This document shows positions 1-9,206 of a stretch of DNA of 64,000 bases, piece by piece. Where the stretch lies: contig NZ_BTVP01000004.1 of assembly GCF_045863935.1 (NCBI RefSeq), forward strand, positions 66,099-130,098. Reading direction: 5' to 3'. The notes beneath the pieces were generated by a model. The model saw only the letters and a list, made by a program, of their open reading frames with translations. It ran no database searches and had not been told where the DNA came from. The position numbers were made by a program, and so were the translations under genes. The stretch is from Parvibaculum sp045863935. Its GTDB lineage: Bacteria; Pseudomonadota; Alphaproteobacteria; Parvibaculales; Parvibaculaceae. Position 1 is the first letter of the stretch; each line of letters begins with the position of its first letter.

Positions 1-465
1 GAGAAGAGGTCTATCACGGCCGCTACATAGAGCCAGCCTTCGGCCGTCCAGATATAGGTGAAGTCCGCCACCCATTTGCGGTTCGGGGGCATCGGCCTCG
101 AACTGACGAGCCAGCACGTTCGGCGCGACGGCGTTGGTTGATCGCTCGCCATTATCCTTGGGGAGAGACCGCCGCCGGGGCCGCGCCCGCAAGGCCTGCT
201 GCCGCATCAACCGTTCGATGCGATGCAGGCCGCAAGCGTGCCCGGCCGCCAGCACGTCATGCCAGACGCGCCGGGCTCCATAGGTCCGGTCACTGGCAAG
301 GAAGCTCGATCGCACTTCATTGCCCAGCATCTTATCACTGCGGCTCCGCGCACTCGGGGCTCGCGTCAGCCAGGCATGGAAGCCGCTTCGCGAGACCCCG
401 AGTGCCCCGCATAACCAAGCCACCGGCCAGATCCCTCGGTGCTTCGCGATGAAGGCGAACTTCAT
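1..465 (-). pseudogene. IS3-family transposase OrfB, N-terminal fragment with frameshift
   Basis: The minus strand from an ATG at 465 reads as the start of an IS3-type integrase-like transposase: MKFAFIAKHRG, then SRSGFHAWL, DRTYGARRVW and GLHRIERLMR. Near the window edge it continues as KWVADFTYIWTAEGWLYVA, the start of the DDE catalytic domain, but in another frame. The switch lies at a run of five G at 85-89, where one base too many is present. The gene runs off the left edge, so it is both frameshifted and incomplete here. IS3 elements make OrfAB by programmed slippage between orfA and orfB, but this shift lies inside OrfB and is more likely inactivating. Confidence 0.8.
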
Positions 466-546
466 ATGCTCTCCTTCGCGAAGTAGGCCGCGGCTTTTTT
501 TAGGATGTCGCGGTACGGATTGAACTTGCCCTCAACCTTGGACCGG
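462..546 (-). pseudogene. IS3-family OrfA, C-terminal fragment
   Basis: About 27 codons ending at 462 read FNPYRDILKKAAAYFAKES, the typical C-terminus of IS3/IS911 OrfA (the leucine-zipper tail KKAAAYFAKE). The stop overlaps the OrfB start at 465, as in intact IS3 elements. Upstream of FNPYRD the family match stops and the frame runs into unrelated DNA, so the element is truncated at about 540. Confidence 0.65.
521..546 (+). repeat. 26-bp repeat, copy 1 (other copy at 8620-8645)
   Basis: TGAACTTGCCCTCAACC and following bases match 8620-8645 at 23 of 26 positions, ending in the same GGACCGG. The two copies are in the same orientation and bracket the two-component and autotransporter locus. 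They could be terminal sequences of related insertion elements; this is not established. Confidence 0.5.
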
Positions 547-597
547 GCGGCCGGTGTCGGCAGATACGCCGCCGCCGGCGCGGGCGTCCTCTCCTCC

Positions 598-768
598 GAC
601 ATCATTCGCGTGCTGTTCGAGCGCGGCGCCTTCACGAGCGCGGACACGGCGGCGACATCGCGCGCCCTCGTCATCTGCGCGGCAGGTTTTCCCGCCTTCG
701 CCCTCATCAAGGTTTTCCAGCCGGGCTTCTTCGCGAGAGAAGACACGAAGACGCCGCTGCGCTCCGCC
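598..768 (+). pseudogene. murJ (mviN) fragment
   Basis: The translation contains RVLFERGAFTSADTAAT, FPAFALIKVFQPGFF and AREDTKTP, a characteristic stretch of the lipid II flippase MurJ. Only about 57 of some 500 residues are present. The left flank is an IS3 remnant and the reading frame degenerates on the right, so this is a scar. It implies that a murJ gene once lay here, or that a piece was moved by IS activity. Confidence 0.75.
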
Positions 769-877
769 GCGCCTTCACGCGGGGTTGAAGGCCGGTCCTT
801 CCCTTCATCATTGACAGGGGGCCGCCGCGCGGGCTGGGATAGCCGTTCAAATGGCGCAAGAGGGGAAGGGGGCCGTC

Positions 878-2701
878 ATGCTGAAGGAACGGCTCCATGC
901 CGTGGGTCACGCCGAGAAGTGGCAACTCGACTATCTCTTCGATCTGAGCTTTCAGGCCTGGCTCGTCCATATCGGCGTCGTCACGGCAACGGTCGCGCTT
1001 CTCGTCTATGCCTGGCCGGGCGAGGCCTGGCCATGGGTCTGGTATGCCGCCATCTGCGGTCTTTCCGCCGCGCTTGCCGCCCTCGCATGGCGCTACACGC
1101 ATGACCGCCCGGCGAGCGAGGACGCCGCCCGGCCCTATGGCGTGGCGCATACCGCGCTCACCTTCCTTGTCGGCATAAGCTGGGGCCTCGGGGCCTTCGG
1201 CGCGGCGACGGGCGAATTCCATCACCTGCTGGTTTACTCGCTGGCCCTTGGCGGCACCGCGCTCAGCGCCGCCTCCTCGCAACATGCGCTGCCGCGCTCC
1301 TGCTTCATCAGCCTCTGGACGTCCGTGCCGATGCTTGGCCTCGCGCATCTCTATCACGATTTCAGTTTTTTGGGCGTGACGGTCATGGCAATGATCCTGC
1401 TTTATGCAGGTGTTCTCTCGATCCTCAGCTTCCGCATGTTGCGCTTCATGACGGCCAACGTGACGCTTACGCGCTCGCTCGACGACAAGCTTGCCGAGAT
1501 CACCGGAATGGCGGCGGAACTTGAAGAGGCCCGCCGGGAGGCGGTGGAGGCGAACCTCTCGAAATCCCGCTTCCTCGCTCATGCGAGCCACGATCTGCGC
1601 CAGCCGGTACATGCCATCGGTCTCTTTACTGCCTGTTTGCGCGACCTGCGGCTCGACGGCGAGGTGCGGCAGCATGTCGCCAGCATCGACAATGCGGCCC
1701 GCTCCGTGAGCCGCCTGCTCGGCTCGCTCCTCGATATTTCGCGTCTCGATGTCGGTGACATCGTGCCCCAGCCCGAGCGCATCTCTCTCGACGATGTGCT
1801 GCAAGGCATTGGCGGGCAGAACGCGGACGCCTTGCGCGAGAGCGGCTGCACACTCGTGCTGGAGCCGTCCGGCATCTTCGTGTCGGTGGACCCGGCCCTG
1901 TTCTTCACCATGATCCAGAACCTCCTCTCCAATGCGCAGAAATATGCGCGAGGCGCGACGGTTCGGATAACGGCCCGCACCGATGGCGAGGACCGCGCGG
2001 TCCTCGAGGTCGCGGATGACGGACCGGGCATCGGGGAGGCCGATCTCCGCCATATCTTCGATGAATTCTACCGCGCCGAAAACGATGCGCGGCACAGGGA
2101 AGAAGGTTTGGGTCTCGGCCTCGCCATTGTCCGCCGCCTTGGCGGGCTCATGGGGCTCGATGTCGGCATCGTCTCCGCCGAAGGGCGCGGCACCGCGGTT
2201 CGCATCGCCGGTCTTCCCGTCGTGGAGCCGGGCGCTGTCTCCGCCCCGCGCGCCCATCGCCAGCATCCGCTCACCGGCCTTGCCGTCTGCGTCATCGACG
2301 ACGATCCCGAAGTGCTCGCCGCCACTGCGACGCTCCTGCGCCGCTGGGGCTGCGAGGTCATGGAGTTCGGCGGCCTGCCGCAGGAAGCCGCCGGATGCGA
2401 TGCGATCGTCAGCGATTTCGATCTCGGTGGCCCGCTGGACGGGCTCGGTGTCGTCGCACGGATACGCGAGATGGAGGGCTGGCCCGTGCCTGCCGCCATC
2501 CTCACGGGCCGCTCCGAGCCGGAAACGCTGGCGCATCTCGCCCGCTCCGGCATTCCCTTTCTGCGAAAGCCCGCGCATCCCGCCGAACTGCGCGCGCTCC
2601 TGACCGGCTTCGCGCTTGGCGATGAAGCGAAGGAAGACGAAGCGAAGGAAGACGAAGCGAAGGAAGACGAAGCGAAGGAAGACGAAGCAACCGCTTCCTG
2701 A
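878..2701 (+). CDS. Hybrid sensor histidine kinase with C-terminal receiver
   Basis: Membrane sensor of about 607 residues. An N-terminal part of several hydrophobic segments is followed by a coiled-coil linker and an H-box (SHDLRQPVHA, His about 238). The ATP-binding domain has NLLSNAQKYA, DDGPGIG and GLGLGLAIV. A receiver domain has its phosphoacceptor Asp at about 513 (SDFDLG). The HDLRQP type usually signals to NarL/LuxR-type regulators, which fits the convergent regulator 4 bp away. The ATG at 878 is preferred over the one at 851 because a GGGGAAGGGGG ribosome site lies 5-6 bp before it. The C-terminus carries a DEAKE repeat tail. The signal sensed is unknown. Confidence 0.88.
   Translation: MLKERLHAVGHAEKWQLDYLFDLSFQAWLVHIGVVTATVALLVYAWPGEAWPWVWYAAICGLSAALAALAWRYTHDRPASEDAARPYGVAHTALTFLVGISWGLGAFGAATGEFHHLLVYSLALGGTALSAASSQHALPRSCFISLWTSVPMLGLAHLYHDFSFLGVTVMAMILLYAGVLSILSFRMLRFMTANVTLTRSLDDKLAEITGMAAELEEARREAVEANLSKSRFLAHASHDLRQPVHAIGLFTACLRDLRLDGEVRQHVASIDNAARSVSRLLGSLLDISRLDVGDIVPQPERISLDDVLQGIGGQNADALRESGCTLVLEPSGIFVSVDPALFFTMIQNLLSNAQKYARGATVRITARTDGEDRAVLEVADDGPGIGEADLRHIFDEFYRAENDARHREEGLGLGLAIVRRLGGLMGLDVGIVSAEGRGTAVRIAGLPVVEPGAVSAPRAHRQHPLTGLAVCVIDDDPEVLAATATLLRRWGCEVMEFGGLPQEAAGCDAIVSDFDLGGPLDGLGVVARIREMEGWPVPAAILTGRSEPETLAHLARSGIPFLRKPAHPAELRALLTGFALGDEAKEDEAKEDEAKEDEAKEDEATAS
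2621..2690 (+). repeat. 15-bp tandem repeat encoding DEAKE
   Basis: Four complete copies of a 15-bp unit (gacgaagcgaaggaa, first copy with gat) plus a partial fifth encode (DEAKE)x4-DEA at the end of the kinase. The unit is a multiple of three, so copy-number change would alter length without changing frame. Confidence 0.9.
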
Positions 2702-2705
2702 CCGT

Positions 2706-3353
2706 TCAGAGCAGCTTCACCGCCACGCCCGCGGCCGCCGCGCGGCTCGCGACGCCGAGTGTCCTCAGCAGCGCCGACACATGCATCCGCGCCGTCACCG
2801 GCGAGATACCGAGCTGGCGTCCGATCTCCTTGTTGGTCATGCCGGTGGCGACGAGCCGCAGCACTTCGCGCTGGCGCGGCGAAAGCTGCACCTCGCTTTC
2901 CCCCGTCCCCGTGCTCGCGCTCATGCCAGCCCGGACGGCCGGTGTCGGCAGATGCGCCGCCGCCGGCCTCACCACGATCTCGCCGCCATGGATCGCGGTA
3001 ATCGCCTCGGCGATCTCCTCCGGCGGCACGGCCTTGCCGACAAAGCCGTCCGCGCCCGCCGCCATCACCGCGCCGATGGTTTCCCTGTCATCGGCCATGG
3101 AGACGATGGCGAGCGTCGCGCGCGGGAATTGCCGCCGCAGCATGCCGATGGACTGGTCGGGCACGAAGCCGGGAAACAGCAGGTCGAGCACGAACATGTC
3201 CGGCGCCTTGCCGTCCCGGGCCGCCGCCAGCACCTCCTCGAACGACCCCGCCTCGCATATCTCCGCACCGGGGCAGGCCCTGCCGAGAATATGCCGCATT
3301 CCCATCCGGAACACCGGATGATCGTCTGCGATGATGATGCGTTCTTCGGCCAA
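2706..3353 (-). CDS. NarL/FixJ-family response regulator
   Basis: The N-terminal receiver starts RIIIADDHPVFRMGM with the acidic pair DD, has the phosphoacceptor in FVLDLLFPG and the conserved Lys in GFVGKAVPP. A LuxR-type helix-turn-helix follows: LSPRQREVLRLVATG and NKEIGRQLGISPVTARMHV. Length is about 215 residues, normal for the family. I chose the TTG at 3353, which has GGGAGA upstream; a GTG at 3419 is possible but has no visible ribosome site. It is tail-to-tail with the hybrid kinase (4-bp gap), which is its likely partner. The autotransporter lies divergently upstream and is a plausible target. Confidence 0.85.
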   Translation of the reverse strand: MAEERIIIADDHPVFRMGMRHILGRACPGAEICEAGSFEEVLAAARDGKAPDMFVLDLLFPGFVPDQSIGMLRRQFPRATLAIVSMADDRETIGAVMAAGADGFVGKAVPPEEIAEAITAIHGGEIVVRPAAAHLPTPAVRAGMSASTGTGESEVQLSPRQREVLRLVATGMTNKEIGRQLGISPVTARMHVSALLRTLGVASRAAAAGVAVKLL

Positions 3354-3420
3354 GCGCCCGCGTCTCCCTGAATTGGCGGCCTCTTGCCGGAGTCTATCCC
3401 CCGGCAGGGTTAATGACACC

Positions 3421-3439
3421 TGTACATCTGTACATCTGT
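3421..3439. promoter_or_regulatory. Direct repeat in the regulator-autotransporter divergent region
   Basis: TGTACATC occurs twice in tandem, followed by a third TGT, in the gap between the response regulator and the autotransporter. A tandem 8-bp repeat at a divergent promoter is a candidate binding site for the NarL-type regulator; the assignment is inferred from position. Confidence 0.35.
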
Positions 3440-3504
3440 CACCCGGTGTGCCCGCCGCCGATTATGTCCTCGACTTTCTCCAATGACAGGCGGGGGGGCC
3501 GATC

Positions 3505-6500
3505 ATGGGCGTGAAAAGCGGAAACCGGGCAGCAGCGCCGCGCACCATGCGCGTTACCACATGGCGCTTCATGCGGGTCCGGCGCAGGGCTGTAGAGCCC
3601 GCCATTCTCCGGCGTAACCTGACGCGGCGGCTCCTCTCCGGGGTCGGCATTGCCGCCCTTCTCACGGGCGCAAGCCTCGCGCTGCTTCCAGCCCCCGCCC
3701 GCGCCGATACCTCATGGACGGGCGCCGCCGACGGCGATTGGAACAACGCGGCCAACTGGTCGAACGGTCTGCCGGTCAACACTTCGGGAACGACCAAGAT
3801 CGAGGGGCCTGTCGCCGCAACTGTCGACGGTATCGGTGTCACGGACTCCGGCCGCACCAATATTGGCGGCTCCACGCAGGACGGTTCGCTCATCGTGGAG
3901 GGCGGCGGTACGCTGAATGTGGGGGTATTTGAACTCTTCGGATATAATGGCTTCAGCGGCACCGCAACCATCCGTGGCGCCGGGTCCGGGATAACCGCTT
4001 CGTCAGACACCTTTGTTGGCGCCTATACGGGCATCGGCCATATCTTCATTGAGGACGGCGGAACCCTGACCACCCCCTATTCTACATATATGAGCCAGTA
4101 TAACGGCTCGCTCGGTACCGTAACGGTGACTGGTTCAGGTTCGACCTGGAACAGCGGCAGCACGATCCGGTTGGGTGGCTCCGAAGGCAATTACGACGCC
4201 ACGGGAATTCTGACGATTGCGGATGAAGGCCATGTCAACATCGGCAGTGGCAACAGTGACTTGCAGGTCGCCAATTCGGCGGGCTCCACCGGCACACTGA
4301 ATATCGGCGCGGCGGAAGGCGATGCCGCCGTCGCGGCAGGCACGCTCAACGCCGCCTCTGTCGCCTTCGGAGCGGGCGACGGCACAGTTGTCTTCAATCA
4401 TACGGAAACGGATTATATTTTCTCTCCGTCCATCTCGGGCAATGGCGAAGTCCGCCAATTGGCCGGCACGACGATCCTGACCGGAGCGAACAGCTGGACG
4501 GGCGGCACCACAATCTCCGGCGGCATGCTTGCCGGCAACACGGCAAGCCTTGTGGGCGATATCCTCAACAATGCGACCCTTGCCTTCGATCAATCCGCGG
4601 ATGGCAGTTTCTCCGGCGCTGTCTCCGGCACCGGCAGCCTTGTGAAGCTCGGCAACGGCGTGCTCACCCTCACCGGTACCAATAGCTATGGGGGCGGCAC
4701 CACGGTTTCCGCCGGCACACTGCGCGCGGGCAATGCGACGGCTTTCGTCGCCGGCACGGCTTACACCGTCAATGGCGGCACGCTCGATTTCAACGATTTC
4801 AGCCGCACCATCGCCGCCCTCTCGGGCACGGGCGGCACGGTCGATCTCGGTAGCGCGACGCTGACTGTCGATCAGAGCGTGAACACCGTCTTCGCGGGCG
4901 CGATCGGCGGCAGCGGCGGCCTGGTCAAATCCGGCGCGGGAACGCTGTCCCTCACAGGCGCCAGCGTCTGGACCGGCAACACGTCGGTCGATGCCGGCAC
5001 GCTCGGCATCGTCGGCGGCGGCACGGTCTCGAACACCACCGGCTATATTGGTAACTACGCCACAGGCACCGGCGAAGTCACGGTTTCCGGCGCGGGTTCC
5101 ACCTGGACCAACAGCGCTCAGCTCCGTATCGGCGACTCAGGTAATGGTACGCTCGACATCACGGGCGGCGGAGTTGTCTTCAACACCACATCCTATGTCG
5201 GTTTGAACGTCGGCGGCACCGGCGAAGTCACGGTTTCAGGCGCGGGTTCCACCTGGACCAACAGCGCCGACCTCAATGTCGGCTTCTACGACACTGGTAC
5301 GCTCGACATTACCGATGGCGGCGCGGTCTCCAACACCACGGCCTATATCGGCCGCTACGCCGGCGGCACCGGCGACGTGACGGTCGATGGCGCGGATTCC
5401 ATCTGGACCAACAGCGGCAACCTCTATATCGGCAATTACGGCACCGGCACGCTCGGCATCACGGGCGGCGGCACGGTCTCGAACGCCTCGCAGGTCTATA
5501 TCGGCCGCGAATCCGCAGGCACCGGCGAAGTCACGGTCGATGGCGCGGATTCCACCTGGACCAACTCAAGCTACCTCATTGTCGGCGATCGCGGCACCGG
5601 CACGCTCGGCATCACGGGCGGCGGCACCGTCTCGAACACGGAAGGCAATATCGGCTTTATCGCCGGCGGCACCGGCGACGTCACGGTCGATGGCGCGGAT
5701 TCCACCTGGACCAACAGCAGCGAACTCTTTGTCGGCCGTTTCGGCACCGGCACGCTCGGCATCACGGGCGGCGGCGCTGTCTCCAACACCGCCGGCTATA
5801 TCGGCTTTAGTGCCAGCGGCATCGGCGAAGTCACGGTGACGGGCGCGGATTCAATCTGGACCAACTCAAACTCCCTCGATGTCGGAAGGTCCGGCTCCGG
5901 CACGCTTGGTATCACGGGCGGCGGCGCCGTCTCCAGCACCACGGCCTATATCGGCCGTTACGCCGGCGGCACCGGCGGCGTCACGGTCAATGGCGCGGAT
6001 TCCACCTGGACCAACAGTGGTCAGCTCCGTGTCGGCGATGCCGGCACCGGCACGCTCGACATCGCGGGCGGCGGCGCTGTCTCCGCCACCATCGGCTATA
6101 TCGGTTTGGAAGCGGGGAGCACCGGCGACGTAACGGTTTCCGGCGCAGATTCCACCTTGACCAATTCGGGCACTCTCGCTGTCGGCTTTTACGGCGCCGG
6201 TACGCTCGACATCACCGATGGCGGCACGGTCTCAAATACAGAGGCTTATATCGGCCAGGCCGCAAGCGCCGCCGGCGAAGTCACGGTCGATGGCGCGGAT
6301 TCCACCTGGACCAACAGCGGCGAACTCACTGTCGGCCGTTACGGCACCGGCACGCTCGGCATCACGGGCGGCGGCACGGTTGAGGTCGGCGGCGGCGCCG
6401 GCACGGTGAGGATCGCCGATCAGGCCGGTTCCACCGGCACATTGAACATCGGCGCCGCCTCGGGCGATGCGGCGGTTGCCGCCGGCACGCTCGATGCCGC

Positions 6501-8454
6501 CTCCGTCGTCTTCGGTGCGGGCACCGGCACGCTGGTCTTCAATCACATGGATAGCGATTACCTCTTCGCCGCCGGCATTTCCGGCGCCGGCGAGGTGCTG
6601 GTCGAAAACGGCGAGATGGTGCTCACCGCCGCCGCCACCCATACCGGCGGCACGACGATTTCGGGCGGCACGCTGCAACTCGGCAATGGCGGCGCGACGG
6701 GTTCCGTCTCCGGCGGCATCGTCAATGACGGCACGCTGGTGATCGACCGCTCCAACGCCTTCACCTGGGCGGGCGTCATGTCCGGCGCCGGCGACTTCCG
6801 TCAGGCGGGCGCCGGCGCGACGACGCTGACCGGCGACAGTTCCGCCTTTGCCGGCGCGACCTTCGTCGATGCGGGGGCGCTGATCGTCAACGGCCTTCTC
6901 GGCGGCACGCTCGATGTCGGCGCGGGCCTGCTCGGCGGTTCCGGCACGGTCGGCACCACCGCGCTTGGCGCCGGCGCCATCTTCGCGCCCGGCAATTCGA
7001 TCGGCACACTGAATGTCGCGGGCGACCTCCTTTTCGGTTCTCTCTCGATCTACGAGGTCGAGCTCGACGATGGCGGCAATACGCCCGGCGTCAACAACGA
7101 CTTCATCGACGTCGCGGGCGCATTGACCATCGACAGCGGCGCATCGGTCTCGGTCAGGCCCGAAAACGGCACCGACGACGGCTCCACCTACACGCCCGGC
7201 CTCGTCTACACGATCCTCTCCGCGGCAAACGGTATCACCGGCGCTTTCGATGCGGTGACGGCGAGTTTCGCCTTCCTCACACCGTCGCTCGACTACGACG
7301 CCAACAATGTCTATCTGACCCTCAACATCGTGGCGGATTTTCAGGATGTCGCGCAAACGCCGAACCAGCAGGGCGTGGCGAACACGGTCCAGACCTTCGG
7401 CCCCGGCAATACGCTTTACGACGGGCTTCTCGGTCTGACGGAGGATCAGGCGCGCTCTGCATTCAATTCGCTCTCGGGCGAGGCCCATGCCAGTGCTTCA
7501 ACGGCGCCGCTTCCGGGCATGCAGCAGATTCGCCAGCAGATTCTCGATCGCCTCGCCCGGATCTTCGGCGGCGGCTTTGGCGGCTTCGGCTCGGCCGCGG
7601 CGAAACAGGCGCCGGCGGCCGGCGATGCACCGGCACCGGGACATGCGGTCTGGGGCCAGCTTTTCGGATCATGGGGCAAGACCGACGGCAATGCCGTCTC
7701 CGCCGCGATCGACCGCGACAGCTACGGCTTCATCGGCGGCGCCGACCGCGAGATCGCGCCGGGCGTCCATGCGGGTGTCGCTCTCGGTTACAGCCGCTCG
7801 ACCTGGGACGTTTCTGCGCGGTCTTCGTCCGGCGACAGCGACAATTTCCATATCGCCGGTTATGCCGGTACGACGCTCGGCGCCGTCGATCTCAAGGGCG
7901 TTGTCAGCTACGCCTATGGCCGCGCCGATACCGACCGCACCGTGATCGTTGGTGTACTGACGAATGAGCTGTCGGCCAGCTACGCGACCCATACGTTCCA
8001 GGCCGGTATCGAGGCCGGTTACGACCTCGATATGGGCCCCGTCGTGCTGACGCCTTTCGCCGGCCTCGTCGGCGTCCATGTCGAGACCGAGGGCTTCACC
8101 GAGACCGGCGGTCCGGCCGCGCTGACCTTCGCCTCCACCGGCAACACCACCGGCGTCACCACGCTCGGCCTGCGCGCCCGTCATCAGGCGGGCAGCGTCG
8201 GCATGACCGGCGCCGCCGCCTGGCGCCATGCCTTCGGCGATGTCGAGCCCACCTCGCGCGCCGCCTTCGCCTCGTCCCCCGCCGCCACCTTCGCGGTCAG
8301 GGGCGCGCCGCTTGTGCGCGATGCATTGGCGGTGGAAGGCGGATTTGAGGCGCGCATCGATCGGGCGGCAACGCTCTCGTTCGGATACTCCGGGGAATAC
8401 TCATCCGATACGCGCGATCACGCGCTCATGGCGGAGCTGCGCGTCGAGTTTTAG
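3505..8454 (+). CDS. Type V autotransporter with internal repeats
   Basis: Protein of 1649 residues. A long signal peptide with a basic region is followed by LLSGVGIAALLTGASLALL and cleavage near ARAD. The passenger is glycine/threonine-rich and predicted to form a beta-helix. It contains SWTGAADGDWNNAANWS, typical of autotransporter-associated repeats, and nine copies of a roughly 50-residue repeat. A larger internal duplication has two segments starting TGTLNIGAA and containing VVFNH or LVFNH. The last ~280 residues (from GHAVWGQLFGSWGKTDG) are the outer-membrane beta-barrel and end in F, as expected for Bam recognition. The likely role is a surface adhesin or biofilm protein. Regulation by the adjacent two-component pair is plausible but unproven. 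Confidence 0.9.
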   Translation: MGVKSGNRAAAPRTMRVTTWRFMRVRRRAVEPAILRRNLTRRLLSGVGIAALLTGASLALLPAPARADTSWTGAADGDWNNAANWSNGLPVNTSGTTKIEGPVAATVDGIGVTDSGRTNIGGSTQDGSLIVEGGGTLNVGVFELFGYNGFSGTATIRGAGSGITASSDTFVGAYTGIGHIFIEDGGTLTTPYSTYMSQYNGSLGTVTVTGSGSTWNSGSTIRLGGSEGNYDATGILTIADEGHVNIGSGNSDLQVANSAGSTGTLNIGAAEGDAAVAAGTLNAASVAFGAGDGTVVFNHTETDYIFSPSISGNGEVRQLAGTTILTGANSWTGGTTISGGMLAGNTASLVGDILNNATLAFDQSADGSFSGAVSGTGSLVKLGNGVLTLTGTNSYGGGTTVSAGTLRAGNATAFVAGTAYTVNGGTLDFNDFSRTIAALSGTGGTVDLGSATLTVDQSVNTVFAGAIGGSGGLVKSGAGTLSLTGASVWTGNTSVDAGTLGIVGGGTVSNTTGYIGNYATGTGEVTVSGAGSTWTNSAQLRIGDSGNGTLDITGGGVVFNTTSYVGLNVGGTGEVTVSGAGSTWTNSADLNVGFYDTGTLDITDGGAVSNTTAYIGRYAGGTGDVTVDGADSIWTNSGNLYIGNYGTGTLGITGGGTVSNASQVYIGRESAGTGEVTVDGADSTWTNSSYLIVGDRGTGTLGITGGGTVSNTEGNIGFIAGGTGDVTVDGADSTWTNSSELFVGRFGTGTLGITGGGAVSNTAGYIGFSASGIGEVTVTGADSIWTNSNSLDVGRSGSGTLGITGGGAVSSTTAYIGRYAGGTGGVTVNGADSTWTNSGQLRVGDAGTGTLDIAGGGAVSATIGYIGLEAGSTGDVTVSGADSTLTNSGTLAVGFYGAGTLDITDGGTVSNTEAYIGQAASAAGEVTVDGADSTWTNSGELTVGRYGTGTLGITGGGTVEVGGGAGTVRIADQAGSTGTLNIGAASGDAAVAAGTLDAASVVFGAGTGTLVFNHMDSDYLFAAGISGAGEVLVENGEMVLTAAATHTGGTTISGGTLQLGNGGATGSVSGGIVNDGTLVIDRSNAFTWAGVMSGAGDFRQAGAGATTLTGDSSAFAGATFVDAGALIVNGLLGGTLDVGAGLLGGSGTVGTTALGAGAIFAPGNSIGTLNVAGDLLFGSLSIYEVELDDGGNTPGVNNDFIDVAGALTIDSGASVSVRPENGTDDGSTYTPGLVYTILSAANGITGAFDAVTASFAFLTPSLDYDANNVYLTLNIVADFQDVAQTPNQQGVANTVQTFGPGNTLYDGLLGLTEDQARSAFNSLSGEAHASASTAPLPGMQQIRQQILDRLARIFGGGFGGFGSAAAKQAPAAGDAPAPGHAVWGQLFGSWGKTDGNAVSAAIDRDSYGFIGGADREIAPGVHAGVALGYSRSTWDVSARSSSGDSDNFHIAGYAGTTLGAVDLKGVVSYAYGRADTDRTVIVGVLTNELSASYATHTFQAGIEAGYDLDMGPVVLTPFAGLVGVHVETEGFTETGGPAALTFASTGNTTGVTTLGLRARHQAGSVGMTGAAAWRHAFGDVEPTSRAAFASSPAATFAVRGAPLVRDALAVEGGFEARIDRAATLSFGYSGEYSSDTRDHALMAELRVEF
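5068..6432 (+). repeat. Nine ~150-bp repeats in the autotransporter passenger
   Basis: Nine consecutive units start TGEVTV or TGDVTV, then have GADSTWTNS, a short variable L-x-VG segment, GTGTLGITGGG and VSNT-x-YIG. Unit length is 50-51 residues; the last is longer. Variation is concentrated around the residues after WTNS and after VSNT. A more diverged copy lies near 4110. High DNA identity between units would permit recombination and length variation. Confidence 0.85.
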
Positions 8455-8524
8455 GCCGTAAACTCATGAACGGGGTTCGCAAATCGGTTGTGTCGCGATT
8501 TGAATTTCCTGAAGGGGGATCTGG

Positions 8525-8620
8525 ATGGCACGTTACGATCTGAGCGATTTCGAGTGGTCCGCGATCGAGCCGGTGCTTCCCCCGGAAGTCCCCGGGTGTT
8601 CCTCGGGTGGATGACAGGCT
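8525..8620 (+). pseudogene. IS5-family transposase, N-terminal remnant
   Basis: MARYDLSDFEWSAIEPVLPP is the usual N-terminus of IS5-group transposases. Near 8593 the frame shifts, and the next frame gives GVPRVDDR, the expected continuation. After 8620 the match ends at the 26-bp repeat. Only some 30 codons remain. Confidence 0.75.
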
Positions 8621-8645
8621 GAGCTTGCCCCCAACCCTGGACCGG
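8620..8645 (+). repeat. 26-bp repeat, copy 2
   Basis: Matches 521-546 at 23 of 26 bases in the same orientation, directly abutting the IS5 remnant. Confidence 0.5.
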
Positions 8646-9206
8646 CCCTCTGGCTGAATTTAGAAGGATGTCGAATTGCGAGGCCCTAAAGCCCGGCCGG
8701 TCCTTCTCAGGCTTTTCAAGCGCACTCCTCCCATACTTTCATCAAGGGAGCGGACGCCGGATCGTGACCCTTCACACACCGCGCAACCGGAAGCTTGAGC
8801 TTCTCGACGAGGTGATATCTCTGAAGGTTCACTCGTCGTTCTCCCTAGCTTCGCAATACCGGCTTGGCTGGAATAACGGGAGCGAGAGCGTTTCCAGTCG
8901 GTGCGGTGCGTCGGTGCGCGCATTGGCCGGATAGCTGCAGGTGCTGCAGACACCCGTCCGAGATTCTCTGGAAACCTTACAGGGGCTTGAAAATCGCGGT
9001 CGGTGGGCGATCCACTGTTGGGCGGGGGCGGCCCACTTCCCTCTCCCCTGTTCCCCAGCCAGCCATCGCCCGGAATAGTTGCGTCTCCCCGCCTTTACCG
9101 CGCCGCTCAGGCTGCTACACTTCACCCAACTGAAAAACATAGGGAATCCGGTCGAAGCGCGGCCCGCCTCTGGCGGTTGGCATGTGCTTCCCGGGTCTGA
9201 GAGACA
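8646..9206. other. Non-coding stretch before ppx
   Basis: About 560 bp with no recognisable gene. Open frames on both strands here (for example 8660-8953 minus) have arginine/serine-rich composition and no family signature. The left part probably belongs to the IS scar; the right part must hold the ppx promoter, but I see no clear -35/-10 pair. Confidence 0.5.

Noticed and set aside
707..2578. 623-codon open frame on the minus strand
   Set aside because: Antisense to the kinase gene, which has clear motifs. The frame has the arginine/glycine/alanine-rich composition of a GC-rich shadow.
5068..6432. CRISPR-like regular repeats
   Set aside because: The repeats are 150 bp, in frame within the autotransporter and without spacers; they are protein repeats.
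6232..7488. 418-codon open frame on the minus strand
   Set aside because: Antisense to the autotransporter barrel and linker; no family features.
8660..8953. 97-codon minus-strand frame
   Set aside because: Serine/arginine-rich, without known motif or ribosome site; part of the IS-scar surroundings.
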